Positions 8,911 through 19,813 of a DNA stretch of 64,000 nt are shown one piece after another. The translations under genes were made by a program, and so were the position numbers. The notes below the pieces were generated by a model. It did no database searches. It saw nothing but the letters and a program-made list of their open reading frames with translations, and was not told the origin of the DNA. Each line of letters begins with the position of its first letter. The first letter of the stretch is position 1. The stretch comes from Streptomyces sp. NBC_00376 (GTDB taxonomy: Bacteria > Actinomycetota > Actinomycetes > Streptomycetales > Streptomycetaceae): contig NZ_CP107960.1 in the NCBI RefSeq assembly GCF_036077095.1, forward strand, positions 4,278,001 through 4,342,000, given 5' to 3'.

Positions 8911-9065
8911 GAACGACTCCCGAAAAGACATTGAGCGACGTCAGGCGACGTTAATGGACAGCCGCGGCAGCCTCGCGCCGGGACGGAAAAACCGGAGGTC
9001 GCCGCAGCGCCGCGCCAAGTATTCTGATCAACTGCTTTTGAAACATGACCGGTTGGAGAATCCAC

Positions 9066-9611
9066 GTGTCCGACTCCGGCGACACCCGCACCACCGGCGA
9101 CCCGGCCGGAAGGACCGATCGCAGCCACCGAACGGTGATCATCGCGGCTGTCATCACCGGCTCGGCCACCGTCATCGCCGCCGTGATCGCGACCACGGTG
9201 GCGGGCGACCACTCCCCGAAGGCACCCGCCGCCATCACGGCGCCCCCGGCCTCGCAGCACGCCTCGGCCACCCCGCGCCCCGTGCAGAGCCTTCCGTCCA
9301 CACCACCGCCCCCGGCCCCTTCCCCCACGGCCGCCCGCATCATGGCCGCACCGGACTCGGCCGCCATAGGAGCCACCGTCACGATCACGGGCTCCGGTTT
9401 CACGGCCGAGGAACAGGTGCGCATCACGTTCAACGGAACGTACGGCTCCACACTCGACCTCCGCGACGTCACGGCCGGACCGGACGGCGGCTTCGCCGCA
9501 GAGGTCACGGTCCCGGAGGACAGCGTCGATTCGGACCAGCAGCAGTCGTTCGAAGTCCGCGGCCTGGACAGCGACGAGCGCGCCGACACCCCCTTCCACA
9601 TCACGGGCTGA
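9066..9611 (+). CDS. Membrane-anchored protein with Pro-rich spacer and extracellular Ig-like domain
   Basis: About 181 residues. A short polar N-terminus is followed by one membrane helix (VIIAAVITGSATVIAAVIAT), a Pro/Ala/Thr-rich spacer, and a C-terminal domain of about 80 residues containing MAAPDSAAIGATVTITGSGF. That pattern is typical of IPT/TIG or other Ig-like beta domains. The topology suggests a cytoplasmic N-terminus and a surface-exposed domain held off the membrane by the spacer. I prefer the GTG at 9066 because GGAG sits 7 nt upstream; an ATG at 9045 is in frame but lacks such a site. Function is not recognisable. Confidence 0.7.
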   Translation: MSDSGDTRTTGDPAGRTDRSHRTVIIAAVITGSATVIAAVIATTVAGDHSPKAPAAITAPPASQHASATPRPVQSLPSTPPPPAPSPTAARIMAAPDSAAIGATVTITGSGFTAEEQVRITFNGTYGSTLDLRDVTAGPDGGFAAEVTVPEDSVDSDQQQSFEVRGLDSDERADTPFHITG

Positions 9612-9642
9612 GCCGTGTCCGGAAAGTCCCACTCCGTCCGCG

Positions 9643-9671
9643 CGTGGGGCGTACCGAAGTCACGCCCCACG
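9643..9671. terminator. 10-bp hairpin between the Ig-like protein gene and the GlxA-type regulator
   Basis: CGTGGGGCGT at 9643-9652 pairs perfectly with ACGCCCCACG at 9662-9671 across a 9-nt loop. It is 31 bp after the upstream stop and 12 bp before the regulator start. It can act as a transcription terminator for the upstream gene. Its closeness to the regulator start also permits an operator or attenuator role. Confidence 0.5.
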
Positions 9672-9683
9672 TAACCTCTTACT

Positions 9684-10637
9684 GTGTCCTCCCGCCTGCA
9701 TCGCGTCGCCGTCCTCGTACTCGAAGGCGCGAAGCCGCTCGATGTCGGAATTCCCGCGCAGGTCTTCACGACCCGCGCGAGCATGCCGTACGAGGTGCGG
9801 GTGTGCGGGGCGACACCCGGTCCCGTGGCCGGCGGCGAAGGTCTCGCGTACTACGTCGCCCACGGCCTCGACGCGCTCGCGTGGGCCGACATCGTCTTCG
9901 TCCCCGGCTACCGGTACCCGGACCGCGAAGACCCGCCGCAGGCCGTCGTCGACGCACTGATCGCCGCCCACGACCGGGGCGCGCGGCTCGCCGCCATCTC
10001 GACGGGCGCCTTCGCGCTCGCCGCCACGGGCCTGCTCGACGGCAGGCGCGCCACGACGCACTGGCACTACACGCGGGCGCTCATGGCCAGGCATCCGCTC
10101 GTCCAGGTCGACGAGAACGTGCTGTTCGTCGACGAGGGCAGCGTGCTCACCTCGGCCGGCGCCGCCTCCGGCATCGACCTGTGCCTGCACATCCTGCGCG
10201 GCGACCTCGGAGTGGCCGCGTCCAACCACGCGGCCCGGCGTCTGGTCGCCGCCCCCTACCGCAGCGGCGGCCAGGCCCAGTACGTGCCGCGCAGCGTCCC
10301 CGAGCCACTCGGCGAGCGGTTCGCCGCCACCCGAGAGTGGGCGCTGCACCGGCTCGGCGAGCCCCTCACCCTGGACACACTGGCGCGGCAGGCCGAGGTC
10401 TCGCCGCGCACGTTCTCCCGGCGCTTCGTCGAGGAGACCGGCTACACGCCGATGCAGTGGGTGATGCGCGCCCGCATCGACCTGGCCCGCGAGCTGCTGG
10501 AGCGCTCGCAGCGCAGCGTCGAACAGATCGCCGCCGACGTCGGGCTCGGCACCGGCGCGAACCTGCGCCTGCACTTCCAGCGCATCCTCGGCACCACACC
10601 GAGCGAGTACCGGCGCACCTTCACCCGGGGCGAGTGA
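9684..10637 (+). CDS. GlxA-family AraC-type transcriptional regulator (DJ-1/PfpI domain)
   Basis: This 317-residue protein has an N-terminal DJ-1/PfpI-like domain (about 5-180) containing LEGAKPLDVGIPAQVF and AAISTGAFALAATGLLDGRRATTHW. A C-terminal AraC HTH pair (about 215-310) contains LTLDTLARQAEVSPRTFSRRF and AGDVGLGTGANLRLHF-like helices (here IAADVGLGTGANLRLHFQRI). The nucleophile-elbow Cys is replaced by Ser-Thr-Gly, as is normal in these regulators. It probably binds a small metabolite. Start is GTG 9684. It precedes gap by 107 bp in the same direction, so it may regulate gap. Confidence 0.9.
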   Translation: MSSRLHRVAVLVLEGAKPLDVGIPAQVFTTRASMPYEVRVCGATPGPVAGGEGLAYYVAHGLDALAWADIVFVPGYRYPDREDPPQAVVDALIAAHDRGARLAAISTGAFALAATGLLDGRRATTHWHYTRALMARHPLVQVDENVLFVDEGSVLTSAGAASGIDLCLHILRGDLGVAASNHAARRLVAAPYRSGGQAQYVPRSVPEPLGERFAATREWALHRLGEPLTLDTLARQAEVSPRTFSRRFVEETGYTPMQWVMRARIDLARELLERSQRSVEQIAADVGLGTGANLRLHFQRILGTTPSEYRRTFTRGE

Positions 10638-10744
10638 CCCGCCCGGCACCGCATGGCGGGATCCTTTTGAACCATGGCGATCCCGCCACTGTCAGCGGCG
10701 CGCGCCTCGGGCGAGCCTGGTGGCGAAGGAAAGGGACATCACTC

Positions 10745-11743
10745 ATGACTCGCATCGCCATCAACGGATTCGGCCGCATCGGACGCAATGTGCTGCGCGC
10801 ACTCCTGGAGCGCGACAGCGCCCTCGAGATCGTCGCCGTCAACGACCTGACGGAGCCCGCCACTCTCGCCCGGCTGCTCGCCTACGACAGCACGTCCGGC
10901 CGGCTCGGACGCCCGGTGTCCGTCGACGGGGACGTACTCGTCGTGGACGGCCACCGGATCAAGGTGCTGGCCGAGCGCGAACCGGCGCAGCTGCCGTGGG
11001 CCGAACTCGGCGTCGACATCGTCCTGGAGGCCACCGGCCGCTTCACCTCGGCCAAGGCCGCCCGCGCCCACCTCGACGCGGGTGCGAAGAAGGTGCTCGT
11101 CAGCGCGCCGTCGGACGGCGCCGACGTCACGCTCGCGTTCGGGGTCAACACCGACGCCTACGACCCGGCCGTGCACACGATCGTCTCGAACGCCTCCTGC
11201 ACCACCAACGCGCTCGCGCCGCTGGCCGCGGTCCTCGACGAACTCGCCGGTATCGAGCACGGGTTCATGACGACGGTGCACGCCTACACGCAGGAGCAGA
11301 ACCTGCAGGACGGTCCGCACCGCGACGCCCGTCGCGCGCGGGCCGCCGGCGTCAACATCGTGCCGACCACGACCGGCGCCGCCAAGGCGATCGGCCTGGT
11401 CCTGCCGAACCTCGAAGGCAAGCTGTCGGGCGACTCGATCCGCGTACCGGTGCCGGTGGGCTCGATCGTCGAACTCAACACGACCGTCGCCCGCGACGTG
11501 ACGCGCGACGACGTGCTGGCGGCATACCGCACCGCGGCAGAGGGGCCGCTCGCCGGCGTCCTGGAGTACTCGGACGACCCGCTCGTGTCGTCCGACATCA
11601 CGGGCAACCCCGCCTCGTCGATCTTCGACTCGGCCCTCACCCGCGTCGAAGGCCGCCACATCAAGGTGGTCGCCTGGTACGACAACGAGTGGGGCTTCTC
11701 GAACCGCGTCATCGACACGCTGGAACTCCTCGCCACCCGCTGA
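10745..11743 (+). CDS. gap: Glyceraldehyde-3-phosphate dehydrogenase, type I
   Basis: This 332-residue protein shows the complete GAPDH signature: Rossmann start MTRIAINGFGRIGRNVLRA, the catalytic Cys in SNASCTTN, HAYTQEQ with the catalytic His in the adjacent region, and the C-terminal WYDNEWGFSNR. It interconverts glyceraldehyde-3-phosphate and 1,3-bisphosphoglycerate in glycolysis or gluconeogenesis. AAGGAAAGGGAC upstream provides a ribosome binding site for ATG 10745. Streptomyces usually have more than one gap gene, and this copy, behind a GlxA-type regulator, may be a conditional one. A perfect 15-bp stem hairpin follows 8 bp after the stop. Confidence 0.97.
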   Translation: MTRIAINGFGRIGRNVLRALLERDSALEIVAVNDLTEPATLARLLAYDSTSGRLGRPVSVDGDVLVVDGHRIKVLAEREPAQLPWAELGVDIVLEATGRFTSAKAARAHLDAGAKKVLVSAPSDGADVTLAFGVNTDAYDPAVHTIVSNASCTTNALAPLAAVLDELAGIEHGFMTTVHAYTQEQNLQDGPHRDARRARAAGVNIVPTTTGAAKAIGLVLPNLEGKLSGDSIRVPVPVGSIVELNTTVARDVTRDDVLAAYRTAAEGPLAGVLEYSDDPLVSSDITGNPASSIFDSALTRVEGRHIKVVAWYDNEWGFSNRVIDTLELLATR

Positions 11744-11750
11744 CCGGACG

Positions 11751-11785
11751 CCGGGGCGGCACGGCTCGTTGCCGTGCCGCCCCGG
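11751..11785 (+). terminator. gap terminator hairpin
   Basis: CCGGGGCGGCACGGC (11751-11765) pairs perfectly with GCCGTGCCGCCCCGG (11771-11785) around a 5-nt loop, starting 8 bp after the gap stop. There is no U-tract, as is common in Streptomyces terminators. Confidence 0.75.
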
Positions 11786-11817
11786 CCGGCCGCTGCTGTA
11801 CGGACAACACGGATAAC

Positions 11818-11855
11818 GCCGAAGGCCCTCAGGATTTCTCCTGAGGGCCTTCGGC
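11818..11855. terminator. 17-bp hairpin downstream of tRNA-Arg (bidirectional)
   Basis: GCCGAAGGCCCTCAGGA (11818-11834) pairs perfectly with its reverse complement at 11839-11855 over a TTTC loop. It starts 6 bp beyond the 3' end of the minus-strand tRNA-Arg and also faces the end of gap, so it can stop both transcripts. Confidence 0.78.
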
Positions 11856-11861
11856 TTGCTG

Positions 11862-11934
11862 TGCACTCGGCAGGATTCGAACCTGCAACCTTCTGATCCG
11901 TAGTCAGATGCTCTATCCGTTAAGCTACGAGTGC
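11862..11934 (-). tRNA. tRNA-Arg(ACG)
   Basis: A 73-nt cloverleaf on the minus strand. The acceptor GCACTCG pairs with CGAGTGC. The anticodon stem TCTGA/TCAGA encloses the loop CTACGGA with anticodon ACG at positions 34-36, and the T loop is TTCGAAT. The ACG wobble A is normally deaminated to inosine so the tRNA reads CGU, CGC and CGA. CCA is not encoded. Confidence 0.95.
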
Positions 11935-12154
11935 TTGTGCTTCCCGGTTTTTTTCTCCCCGGTCGGCGTTGCGAGAACAACATTACATGACCTGCGCCGT
12001 GACGCGAAATCCTTTAGCTCCACCAGTCCTGACCTGCGGAAATGCCCTGCGCGACGGTGTCGCGCAGGTACTGCCGGGGCTGTTCGGGGCGGCACCGGCG
12101 GAGCGTCCAGGTCCGGATACGACGAAGCCGGGTGCAGCCGAAGCCCGGATACGA

Positions 12155-12187
12155 CCGAAGCCCCGTGCCAATGGCACGGGGCTTCGG
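12155..12187 (-). terminator. Hairpin downstream of tRNA-Ser(GCU)
   Basis: CCGAAGCCCCGTGCCA (12155-12170) pairs with TGGCACGGGGCTTCGG (12172-12187), a nearly continuous palindrome. It lies 9 bp beyond the 3' end of the minus-strand tRNA-Ser, where a terminator is expected. Confidence 0.7.
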
Positions 12188-12195
12188 TGATGAAG

Positions 12196-12286
12196 CGGAG
12201 GCGGAGGGATTTGAACCCTCGATGGGCTTTAAGACCCAAACCGCATTAGCAGTGCGGCGCCATAGACCGGACTAGGCGACGCCTCC
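12196..12286 (-). tRNA. tRNA-Ser(GCU)
   Basis: A 91-nt type II tRNA with a long variable arm on the minus strand. The acceptor GGAGGCG pairs with CGCCTCC. The anticodon stem CCGCA/TGCGG closes the loop CTGCTAA with anticodon GCT, and the T loop is TTCAAAT. It reads AGU and AGC. A second tRNA with the same anticodon but a different body is present at 50513-50600. Confidence 0.95.
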
Positions 12287-12514
12287 AGCACACCCCGCGC
12301 GAGCGCGAGTGGTGCGTGCAGATGATGACACAGTTGAGCGGTGCGTCACCAATCGATGCCTACGGTACTAGGCAGTCGGCCGCGAGGGCAAAGCGTCTGC
12401 GGTTGCGCAACGCCGTGGCGTGCGGAGCGTTAGTGAAGACGGAGGCATCACCTCCCGTCCTTCCGTCCGTTCCACCGGCACTTCCGCCGCAGTGCACGAG
12501 CACAGGAGCCCGCA

Positions 12515-12982
12515 ATGTTGCGCCGCCTCGCCCTCACCGCCCTCGTCTCCCTCGCCGCACTGTCCGCCGTCGCGCCGGCCGCGACCGCGGACAGCGGCAC
12601 CCTTCCGCTGCCGCTGCCCCGGCCGCTGCCCCTGCCCGTGCTCCAGGGCGAAGCCCCTGCCCGGCTGACGATCACCGTCTCGGGCGCGGGGAACGCCGCC
12701 GCCGACGGGACCTTCGAGCTTCGGTGCGCGCCGGCGGGCGGCAGCCACCCGGTGGCGGAGCAGGCCTGCGGCCGGCTGGACGAGCTGGCGGGCGAGGGGA
12801 AGGACCCGTTCGCCCCGGTGCCCGGGGACGCGCTGTGCACCCTGCAGCACGGGGGTCCGGCCACCGCCCGGATCACCGGGACCTGGCAGGGGCGGCGCAT
12901 CGGCACGGTCTTCAGCCGGACCGACGGCTGCGAGATCTCCCGCTGGAACACCCTCGGACCGGTGCTCCCGAACGTCGGCTGA
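12515..12982 (+). CDS. Secreted subtilisin inhibitor-like (SSI family) protein
   Basis: This 155-residue protein has a Sec signal peptide (1-26, ending PAATADS). The mature part resembles Streptomyces subtilisin inhibitor: FELRCAPAGGSHPVAEQACGRLDEL, PFAPVPGDALC and the GTWQGRRIGTVFSRTDGCE region. Four Cys (about 71, 85, 108, 139) match the two SSI disulfides. By alignment with the SSI reactive loop (CPMVYDP), the loop here reads CTLQHGG, making Leu the likely P1 residue. The mature N-terminus has an unusual Leu/Pro repeat (LPLPLPRPLPLPVL), absent from classical SSI. SSI proteins are secreted dimers that restrain extracellular serine proteases. Upstream 12287-12514 holds the promoter region and nothing else I can recognise. 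Confidence 0.88.
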   Translation: MLRRLALTALVSLAALSAVAPAATADSGTLPLPLPRPLPLPVLQGEAPARLTITVSGAGNAAADGTFELRCAPAGGSHPVAEQACGRLDELAGEGKDPFAPVPGDALCTLQHGGPATARITGTWQGRRIGTVFSRTDGCEISRWNTLGPVLPNVG

Positions 12983-13162
12983 CCGGCCCGGCCCGGACGG
13001 AGTCGTACACCGTATGCACAGAACCTTGGTGAGAGCTCCCCCTCATCCGCAGCCCCTCGCCCCTCCGCTGCCTTTAGACTCCTCCAGTGACAGCCCGCGG
13101 CCCGAGGGGCAAGATGGGGCCCGCTGTCGGCAAGGTGCGGTAACCAGGGAGGAAGCGTCGTC

Positions 13163-16100
13163 GTGAGCAGCAGGCCATCCCGAGGCGCTGCTCGCCTCGC
13201 AGCCATACTCGATGCACTCCCCGACGGGCTGCTGCTCGTCAACTGCAACGGCACGGTCGTCAACGCCAACACCATCGCGCTCGAAATGTTCGAGACGCCG
13301 GGCACCGCGCTCGTCGGGCGCGGGCTCCTGGACCTGCTGCCCGAGTTCGACTCCAAGCTGATCCCGGGGTCGATGCGCCGCGCCGACGCCGCCGACGACC
13401 GCAGCCGCACGAAGCCGACCCGGATGACCGCCCGGCGGACCGACGGCACCGAGTACCCGGTCGAGGTCACCAGCGCCAGCCTGGAGGACGGGCAGGCCGC
13501 GTACAACGACTTCCAGAGCACCTACAGCGGCAGTTACACGGGAGACGAGCTGCTGATGCTCGTCGTGCGGGACCTGTCGGGCACCGTCGACACCGAGGCC
13601 GAACTGGCCCGTTCGCAGCGGCAGACGGAGATGATCCTGCGGGCCGCGGCCGAGGGCGTCGTCGGTACGGACACCGACGGTCGGGTCGTCCTGGTCAACC
13701 CCGCCGCCGCGCAGATCCTCGGCTTCCGCGCCAGCGACCTGGGCGGCCAGGAGCTGCATCCGCTGATCCTGCACTCGCGGGCGGAGGGCGAGCCGTTCCC
13801 GTACGAGGAGTCGCCGCTCGCCGACACCCTCAGGTCCGGGCGCAAGCACCGGGTGCGCGGGCAGGTCCTGTGGTCCAAGAGCGGCGCGCAGGTGCCGGTC
13901 GACCTGACCACCGCGCCGGTCCGGGACGGTGACCAGCTGGTCGGCGCCGTCATGACGTTCACCGACCGCAGGCCGTACGAGGAGCTCGGCGAGCAGCACC
14001 GGGCCGAGCTAGCCGAACTGACCGGCAGCCACACCGCCGAGGTCGCCGAGCTGACGGAGCGGCACAGCACGGAGCTTGCCGACCGGACCGAGCGGTACGC
14101 GGCCGAGCTGGAGGCGCAGGCCGATCTGCTGGCGGCGCTGACCGCCCGGCACACCCAGCTCACCGCCGTGCTCGGCGAATCGCTGCGCGGCCCGCTGGAG
14201 GAGCTGCGCGGCGAACTCTCGACGCTCGCCGCCGACCCGGCAGGGCAGCTGTGGCCCGAGGCCAACCAGATCCTGCACCACCTGGCGGCGGGCTACGCCC
14301 GGATGACCACCCTCGTCGACAACGTCCTCGGCTACCAGCTCCTGGACGCCGGCGCCGAGAAGCTGGCCAAGACGAACGTGCTGCTCGACTCGGTCGTGAC
14401 GGCCGGCATCGACGCGGCCGTCGAGCTGATCGGTCCTGGGCGCGCCCAGTTCGCCGTGCACGCGCCGCCGATCGAGGCCGAGGTGGACGCGGCCCGGCTG
14501 GTGACCGCGCTGGCCCATCTGGTCGCGGATGTCGCCGGGGTCGACTCGACCGGCAAGACCCGGGTGGTGCCGGGCGGCGGGTACGTCGACTCGACGGTCG
14601 TCGTCGCGGCGGCGCAGCGCGGTGAGGTCGTACGGATCGAGGTGCGCGGACCGTTCGCCGGGGGAGACCCGGTGCACGAGCCGATCGTGCGCGGGATCGT
14701 GCGGGCGCACGGCGGTGTGCTCCAGACGCACGAGGTGCCGGGGATGAGCGGCAGCGCGTATGTGCTCGAAGTGCCGTTGGGCGCCGGTTCGGGGACGGTG
14801 ACGGCGCCCGCGTCCGAGCCGGAGCCCGAGGCCGGTGCGCAGCCCGCTCCCGGGCCCGAGGCGGCGCAGCAGCCGGGCGGCGGGCGGCGACGCGCGCGGC
14901 GGTCGTCCACGGACGCGTTCCTGGAGAGCCCCGTGGGCGGCTCCGGGGCGGGTGCCGGGTCCGACGGTGACACGGCGGCGGCCGAGCCGACGGGGCGGCG
15001 CCGGGCGCGTCGTGAGCCCGTGGCGCAGGACGCGCCCGGCGCGGAGAGCGCGCGCACCGAGGGTTCGGGGCGCAGGCGGGGGCGGCCGAGCCCGGCCGAG
15101 ACCGGTGCTCAGCACCCGCTGCCCGAGCTGCCCGGGTCGCCTGGATCACCCGGGTCGCCGGAGACGCCTGAGCAGGGGCAGGGGGCCGGGCAGGCGTTGG
15201 CGCTGCCCGCGGCCTCCGCGGCCCCGCCCGCCCCGTCCGAGGGTTCCGTGGTGACGGCGGCCGAGGGTGCGCAGGGCGGCGGCAGCCGGCCGCAGCTCGG
15301 TCAGACCGTGCCGCCGCAGGGCGTGCCGGCCGAGGGGCAGATGGCGGTGCCGGTGCCCGCGGGTGGGCACCGTGCGCGTCAGGGTGCCGAGAACCAGGGG
15401 CAGGGGCAGCTGGCTCTGCCCGCCTCCGCTTCGGATTCGGACGCTGCTCCGGACTCGGCTGCCGTCCCCGCTTCGGCCGTGCCGTCGCAGGCGCCGCAGC
15501 CGGCCGGGCGGCGGGCCCGGCGGGCGCTGGCGGCCGCCCAGGAGCGGACCGCCCAGGCCGAGCCCGCAGGGCCCCGTACCGCGTTCGCGCTGCCGCCGGC
15601 GGAGGCCGACCGGTCCCCGGCCACGGCCGCCGACGCGGACGCCTGGCTGCCGGGGCGCCATGACGCCGTACACATCGCGCCGGGCGACGACCACACCCCG
15701 CCCCAGCCGCATCCCGTACCGACCGGCCGTCGCCGCGCCCGCCCCTCCGAGGCCCCGCTCCAGGCCGAACAGGGCGAGCAGGGTGACGGGCTGCCCGGCG
15801 AAGGAACGGAGCCGCCCGCGGCCGGGCAGACCACGCATGCCACGGGCACCACGGCCGTCACGGCTCCCGCAGCGGGCTCCGCGGAGGGCCCGCAGGGCAT
15901 CTCGCCCGTACCGGACGCGCGCAGGCAGCCGCTGCCCGCGGAGGCTCCGATGCCGGGCGATTCGTCGGACTCGACGCAGGGGCGCGCGTTCAGCGTGCGG
16001 ACGCTCGGGCAGGGCGTGCCCTTCGCCCAGCACATCGCGCACCAGCAGAACCAGACGCTCGGCGGTGCCGGACGGCGCCGCAAGCTCGCCGCGCCGCCGG

Positions 16101-17053
16101 AGGGCGAGCGCACCCCGCAGGCCGCCGCGCCGGCGCCGTCCCCGTCCGTCCCCGCACCGGGCTCGGGTCCGGGGCAGGGCCCGCTGCGCCCGGCCCCGGA
16201 GGCCGAGGGGCGCTCGTACGCGATAGGCGCCCCCGACGAGGGCGCCGAGGGTCCGGAGCCGCTGGACGGTCCGGGTGGCGCGGTCGAGGTCGCCAACCGC
16301 CCGTCGCCGCAGCCGGTCGACGACGAGCTGCCCCCGGAGCCGCTGGACAACCCGCGCCGGCTGCTCGTCTGGCCGGCGCCCGACGTCTCCACCCAGCAGG
16401 CGCTGAGCGACCGCGGCTACCGGCCGGTGATCGTGCACTCGCGCGAGGAGGTCGACGCCCAGATCGCGGCGTTCCCCGCCGCGCTCTTCGTCGATCCGCT
16501 GACCGGCCCCATCACCCGCAAGGCCCTCCAGTCGCTGCGTCAGGCGGCGGTGGCGGCCGAGGTTCCGGTGCTGGTGACGGCAGGCCTGGGACAGGCCTCG
16601 CGGGACGCGGCGTACGGTGCCGACCCCGCCGTGCTCCTCAAGGCGCTCGCCCCGCGCGACAGCGAACAGCATCCGCCCCGGGTGCTGTTGATCGAGGAGC
16701 ACGAGGAGATCGCGCTGGCGCTGACGGAGACCCTGGAGCGCCGCGGCATGCAGGTGGCGCGGGCCTCCACCGACAGCGAGGCGGTGTCGCTCGCCACCCG
16801 GATGCGGCCCAACCTGGTGGTGATGGACCTGATGCAGGTGCGCCGCCGCCGGGCCGGCATCGTCGACTGGCTGCGCGCCAACGGCCAGTTGAACCGGACC
16901 CCGCTGGTCGTCTACACCTCCGCCGACATGACCGGTTCGGAGCTGCCGAAGCTCGGCTCGGGCGAGACCGTGCTCTTCCTGGCCGAGCGGTCCACGAGCG
17001 AAGAGGTCCAGGCACGCATCGTCGATCTGCTCGCGAAGATCGGTACGAACTGA
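13163..17053 (+). CDS. Large PAS-PAS / pseudo-histidine-kinase / double-receiver protein
   Basis: This 1296-residue cytoplasmic protein has two PAS domains (about 10-150 and 155-275), a Glu/Leu-rich coiled coil (about 280-330), then a DHp-like segment in which the phosphoacceptor His is gone (GESLRGPL near 335 where SHELRTPL is expected). An ATPase-like region follows with only a weak G2 box (about 400-540), then about 500 residues of Ala/Pro/Gln/Arg-rich low-complexity linker. The C-terminus has two receiver-like domains (about 1062-1165 and 1170-1295). The last keeps a phosphorylatable Asp in VVMDLMQV and a Thr in VVYTSADM but lacks the normal Lys. GGAGG upstream supports GTG 13163. A scaffold or signal-integration role is inferred; the partner is unknown. 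Confidence 0.85.
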   Translation: MSSRPSRGAARLAAILDALPDGLLLVNCNGTVVNANTIALEMFETPGTALVGRGLLDLLPEFDSKLIPGSMRRADAADDRSRTKPTRMTARRTDGTEYPVEVTSASLEDGQAAYNDFQSTYSGSYTGDELLMLVVRDLSGTVDTEAELARSQRQTEMILRAAAEGVVGTDTDGRVVLVNPAAAQILGFRASDLGGQELHPLILHSRAEGEPFPYEESPLADTLRSGRKHRVRGQVLWSKSGAQVPVDLTTAPVRDGDQLVGAVMTFTDRRPYEELGEQHRAELAELTGSHTAEVAELTERHSTELADRTERYAAELEAQADLLAALTARHTQLTAVLGESLRGPLEELRGELSTLAADPAGQLWPEANQILHHLAAGYARMTTLVDNVLGYQLLDAGAEKLAKTNVLLDSVVTAGIDAAVELIGPGRAQFAVHAPPIEAEVDAARLVTALAHLVADVAGVDSTGKTRVVPGGGYVDSTVVVAAAQRGEVVRIEVRGPFAGGDPVHEPIVRGIVRAHGGVLQTHEVPGMSGSAYVLEVPLGAGSGTVTAPASEPEPEAGAQPAPGPEAAQQPGGGRRRARRSSTDAFLESPVGGSGAGAGSDGDTAAAEPTGRRRARREPVAQDAPGAESARTEGSGRRRGRPSPAETGAQHPLPELPGSPGSPGSPETPEQGQGAGQALALPAASAAPPAPSEGSVVTAAEGAQGGGSRPQLGQTVPPQGVPAEGQMAVPVPAGGHRARQGAENQGQGQLALPASASDSDAAPDSAAVPASAVPSQAPQPAGRRARRALAAAQERTAQAEPAGPRTAFALPPAEADRSPATAADADAWLPGRHDAVHIAPGDDHTPPQPHPVPTGRRRARPSEAPLQAEQGEQGDGLPGEGTEPPAAGQTTHATGTTAVTAPAAGSAEGPQGISPVPDARRQPLPAEAPMPGDSSDSTQGRAFSVRTLGQGVPFAQHIAHQQNQTLGGAGRRRKLAAPPEGERTPQAAAPAPSPSVPAPGSGPGQGPLRPAPEAEGRSYAIGAPDEGAEGPEPLDGPGGAVEVANRPSPQPVDDELPPEPLDNPRRLLVWPAPDVSTQQALSDRGYRPVIVHSREEVDAQIAAFPAALFVDPLTGPITRKALQSLRQAAVAAEVPVLVTAGLGQASRDAAYGADPAVLLKALAPRDSEQHPPRVLLIEEHEEIALALTETLERRGMQVARASTDSEAVSLATRMRPNLVVMDLMQVRRRRAGIVDWLRANGQLNRTPLVVYTSADMTGSELPKLGSGETVLFLAERSTSEEVQARIVDLLAKIGTN

Positions 17054-17070
17054 GACGCGGGAAGTGGGAC

Positions 17071-17115
17071 ACGCCGAGGGCGGTGCGGGAGTCGTTCCCG
17101 TACCGCCCTCGGCGT
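17071..17115. terminator. 20-bp bidirectional terminator between convergent genes
   Basis: ACGCCGAGGGCGGTGCGGGA (17071-17090) pairs with 17096-17115 with a single G-U wobble over a 5-nt loop. It lies between the stop of the PAS/receiver gene and the stop of the convergent acyl-CoA ligase gene. Confidence 0.82.
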
Positions 17116-17131
17116 TTCCGCGGCGCCCGGA

Positions 17132-18781
<1,650 letters not shown>

Positions 18782-18833
18782 GGCGTCCTCCCGGTGGGCG
18801 CTACGCGGCAGTAAGGTTGGCCTGATTCTGCCC

Positions 18834-18851
18834 ACATACCGCGCGGTATGT
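18834..18851. promoter_or_regulatory. Perfect palindrome, probable operator of the acyl-CoA ligase gene
   Basis: ACATACCGCGCGGTATGT is an exact 18-bp palindrome located 53 bp before the GTG at 18781, between the sigma-factor gene and the ligase gene. Acyl-CoA ligase genes in actinobacteria are commonly controlled by TetR-type repressors that bind palindromes of this size and respond to acyl-CoA. The regulator is not in the neighbourhood. Confidence 0.65.
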
Positions 18852-18927
18852 CACTAGTCCCGAGAGTACGAATCGGTGTCGTTCGGCAGAATCAGGCGCG
18901 GTCGCCGGTGCACCGCCGCCCCCGGAG

Positions 18928-19617
18928 TCACCGCACCGGAGCGAGTTCCGGGTCCTGCCTGAGCTTGCCGAGCGCCCGCGACACCGCGCTCTTCACGGTG
19001 CCGACGGAGACCCCGAGCACCTCGGCCGTCTGGGCTTCGCTCAGGTCCTCGTAGTAGCGCAGGACCACCATCGCCCGCTGCCGGTCCGGCAGCTTCATCA
19101 CGGCACGCCACATGGCGTCGTGCAGCGTCTGCTGCTCGGCCGGGTCGGGGGCCGGGGCGGCCTCCTGCTCGGGCAGCTCGTCGCAGGCGAACTCGTCGAC
19201 CTTGCGTTTGCGCCACTGCGAGGTCCGGGTGTTCAGCAGGGCCCGGCGGACGTAGCCGTCGAGCGCCCGGTGGTCCTCGATCCGCTCCCAGGCCACGTAC
19301 GTCTTGGTGAGCGCGGTCTGCAGCAGGTCCTCGGCGTCGCTCGGGTTGGCGGTGAGCGAGCGCGCGGCCCGCAGCAGCACGGGCCCCCTCGCCCGGACGA
19401 AGGAGGAGAACGATGGGTACGGGGCGTACGGCGCGTTCGGGGTGTGCGGGGCGTACGGAGTCCGCGAGGGGTACGCGGGGCGTGCGGTGCGCGCTCCGTG
19501 CTGGCTGGGTGCGCCGTGTTTGGTGATGTGCGGGGTGTGCGACATGTGTCCCGGGTACGGCGCATGTCCGGTGGTGGCGGCTCCCCCGGAGCTGCCCGTG
19601 CAGACTGGCGTGGTCAT
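18928..19617 (-). CDS. SigE-family RNA polymerase sigma factor (ECF type)
   Basis: This 229-residue protein has an unusual N-terminal extension of about 68 residues rich in Pro, Tyr, Thr and His (for example RTPYAPHTPNAPYAPYPS). The sigma core follows: region 2 (FSSFVRARGPVLLRAARSLTANPSDAEDLLQTALTKTYVAWERI) and region 4 (AVMKLPDRQRAMVVLRYYEDLSEAQTAEVLGVSVGTVKSAVSRAL). This corresponds to the actinobacterial SigE-like ECF group. No anti-sigma factor gene is adjacent. The neighbouring fatty-acid or steroid genes on the same strand are possible targets, but the sequence does not show it. The extension could be a regulatory tail. Confidence 0.9.
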   Translation of the reverse strand: MTTPVCTGSSGGAATTGHAPYPGHMSHTPHITKHGAPSQHGARTARPAYPSRTPYAPHTPNAPYAPYPSFSSFVRARGPVLLRAARSLTANPSDAEDLLQTALTKTYVAWERIEDHRALDGYVRRALLNTRTSQWRKRKVDEFACDELPEQEAAPAPDPAEQQTLHDAMWRAVMKLPDRQRAMVVLRYYEDLSEAQTAEVLGVSVGTVKSAVSRALGKLRQDPELAPVR

Positions 19618-19813
19618 GGCTCCACGCTAGAAGCGGGCACCGCACCGGGGGATCGGCCCCAGGTCCCGAAAGCGCGTCCGCCTCAGGGTGTAGGGGTAGG
19701 GCCTCCTCCACCTCCTGTAGGTGGAGTCGTCGTCCCCGGGGATCAGGGGCGCGCCCCTGAGGCGGCCCCTGACGCCCGCCCGGCCGCGGGCGCCCGCCCG
19801 GGGCCGGACGCGC

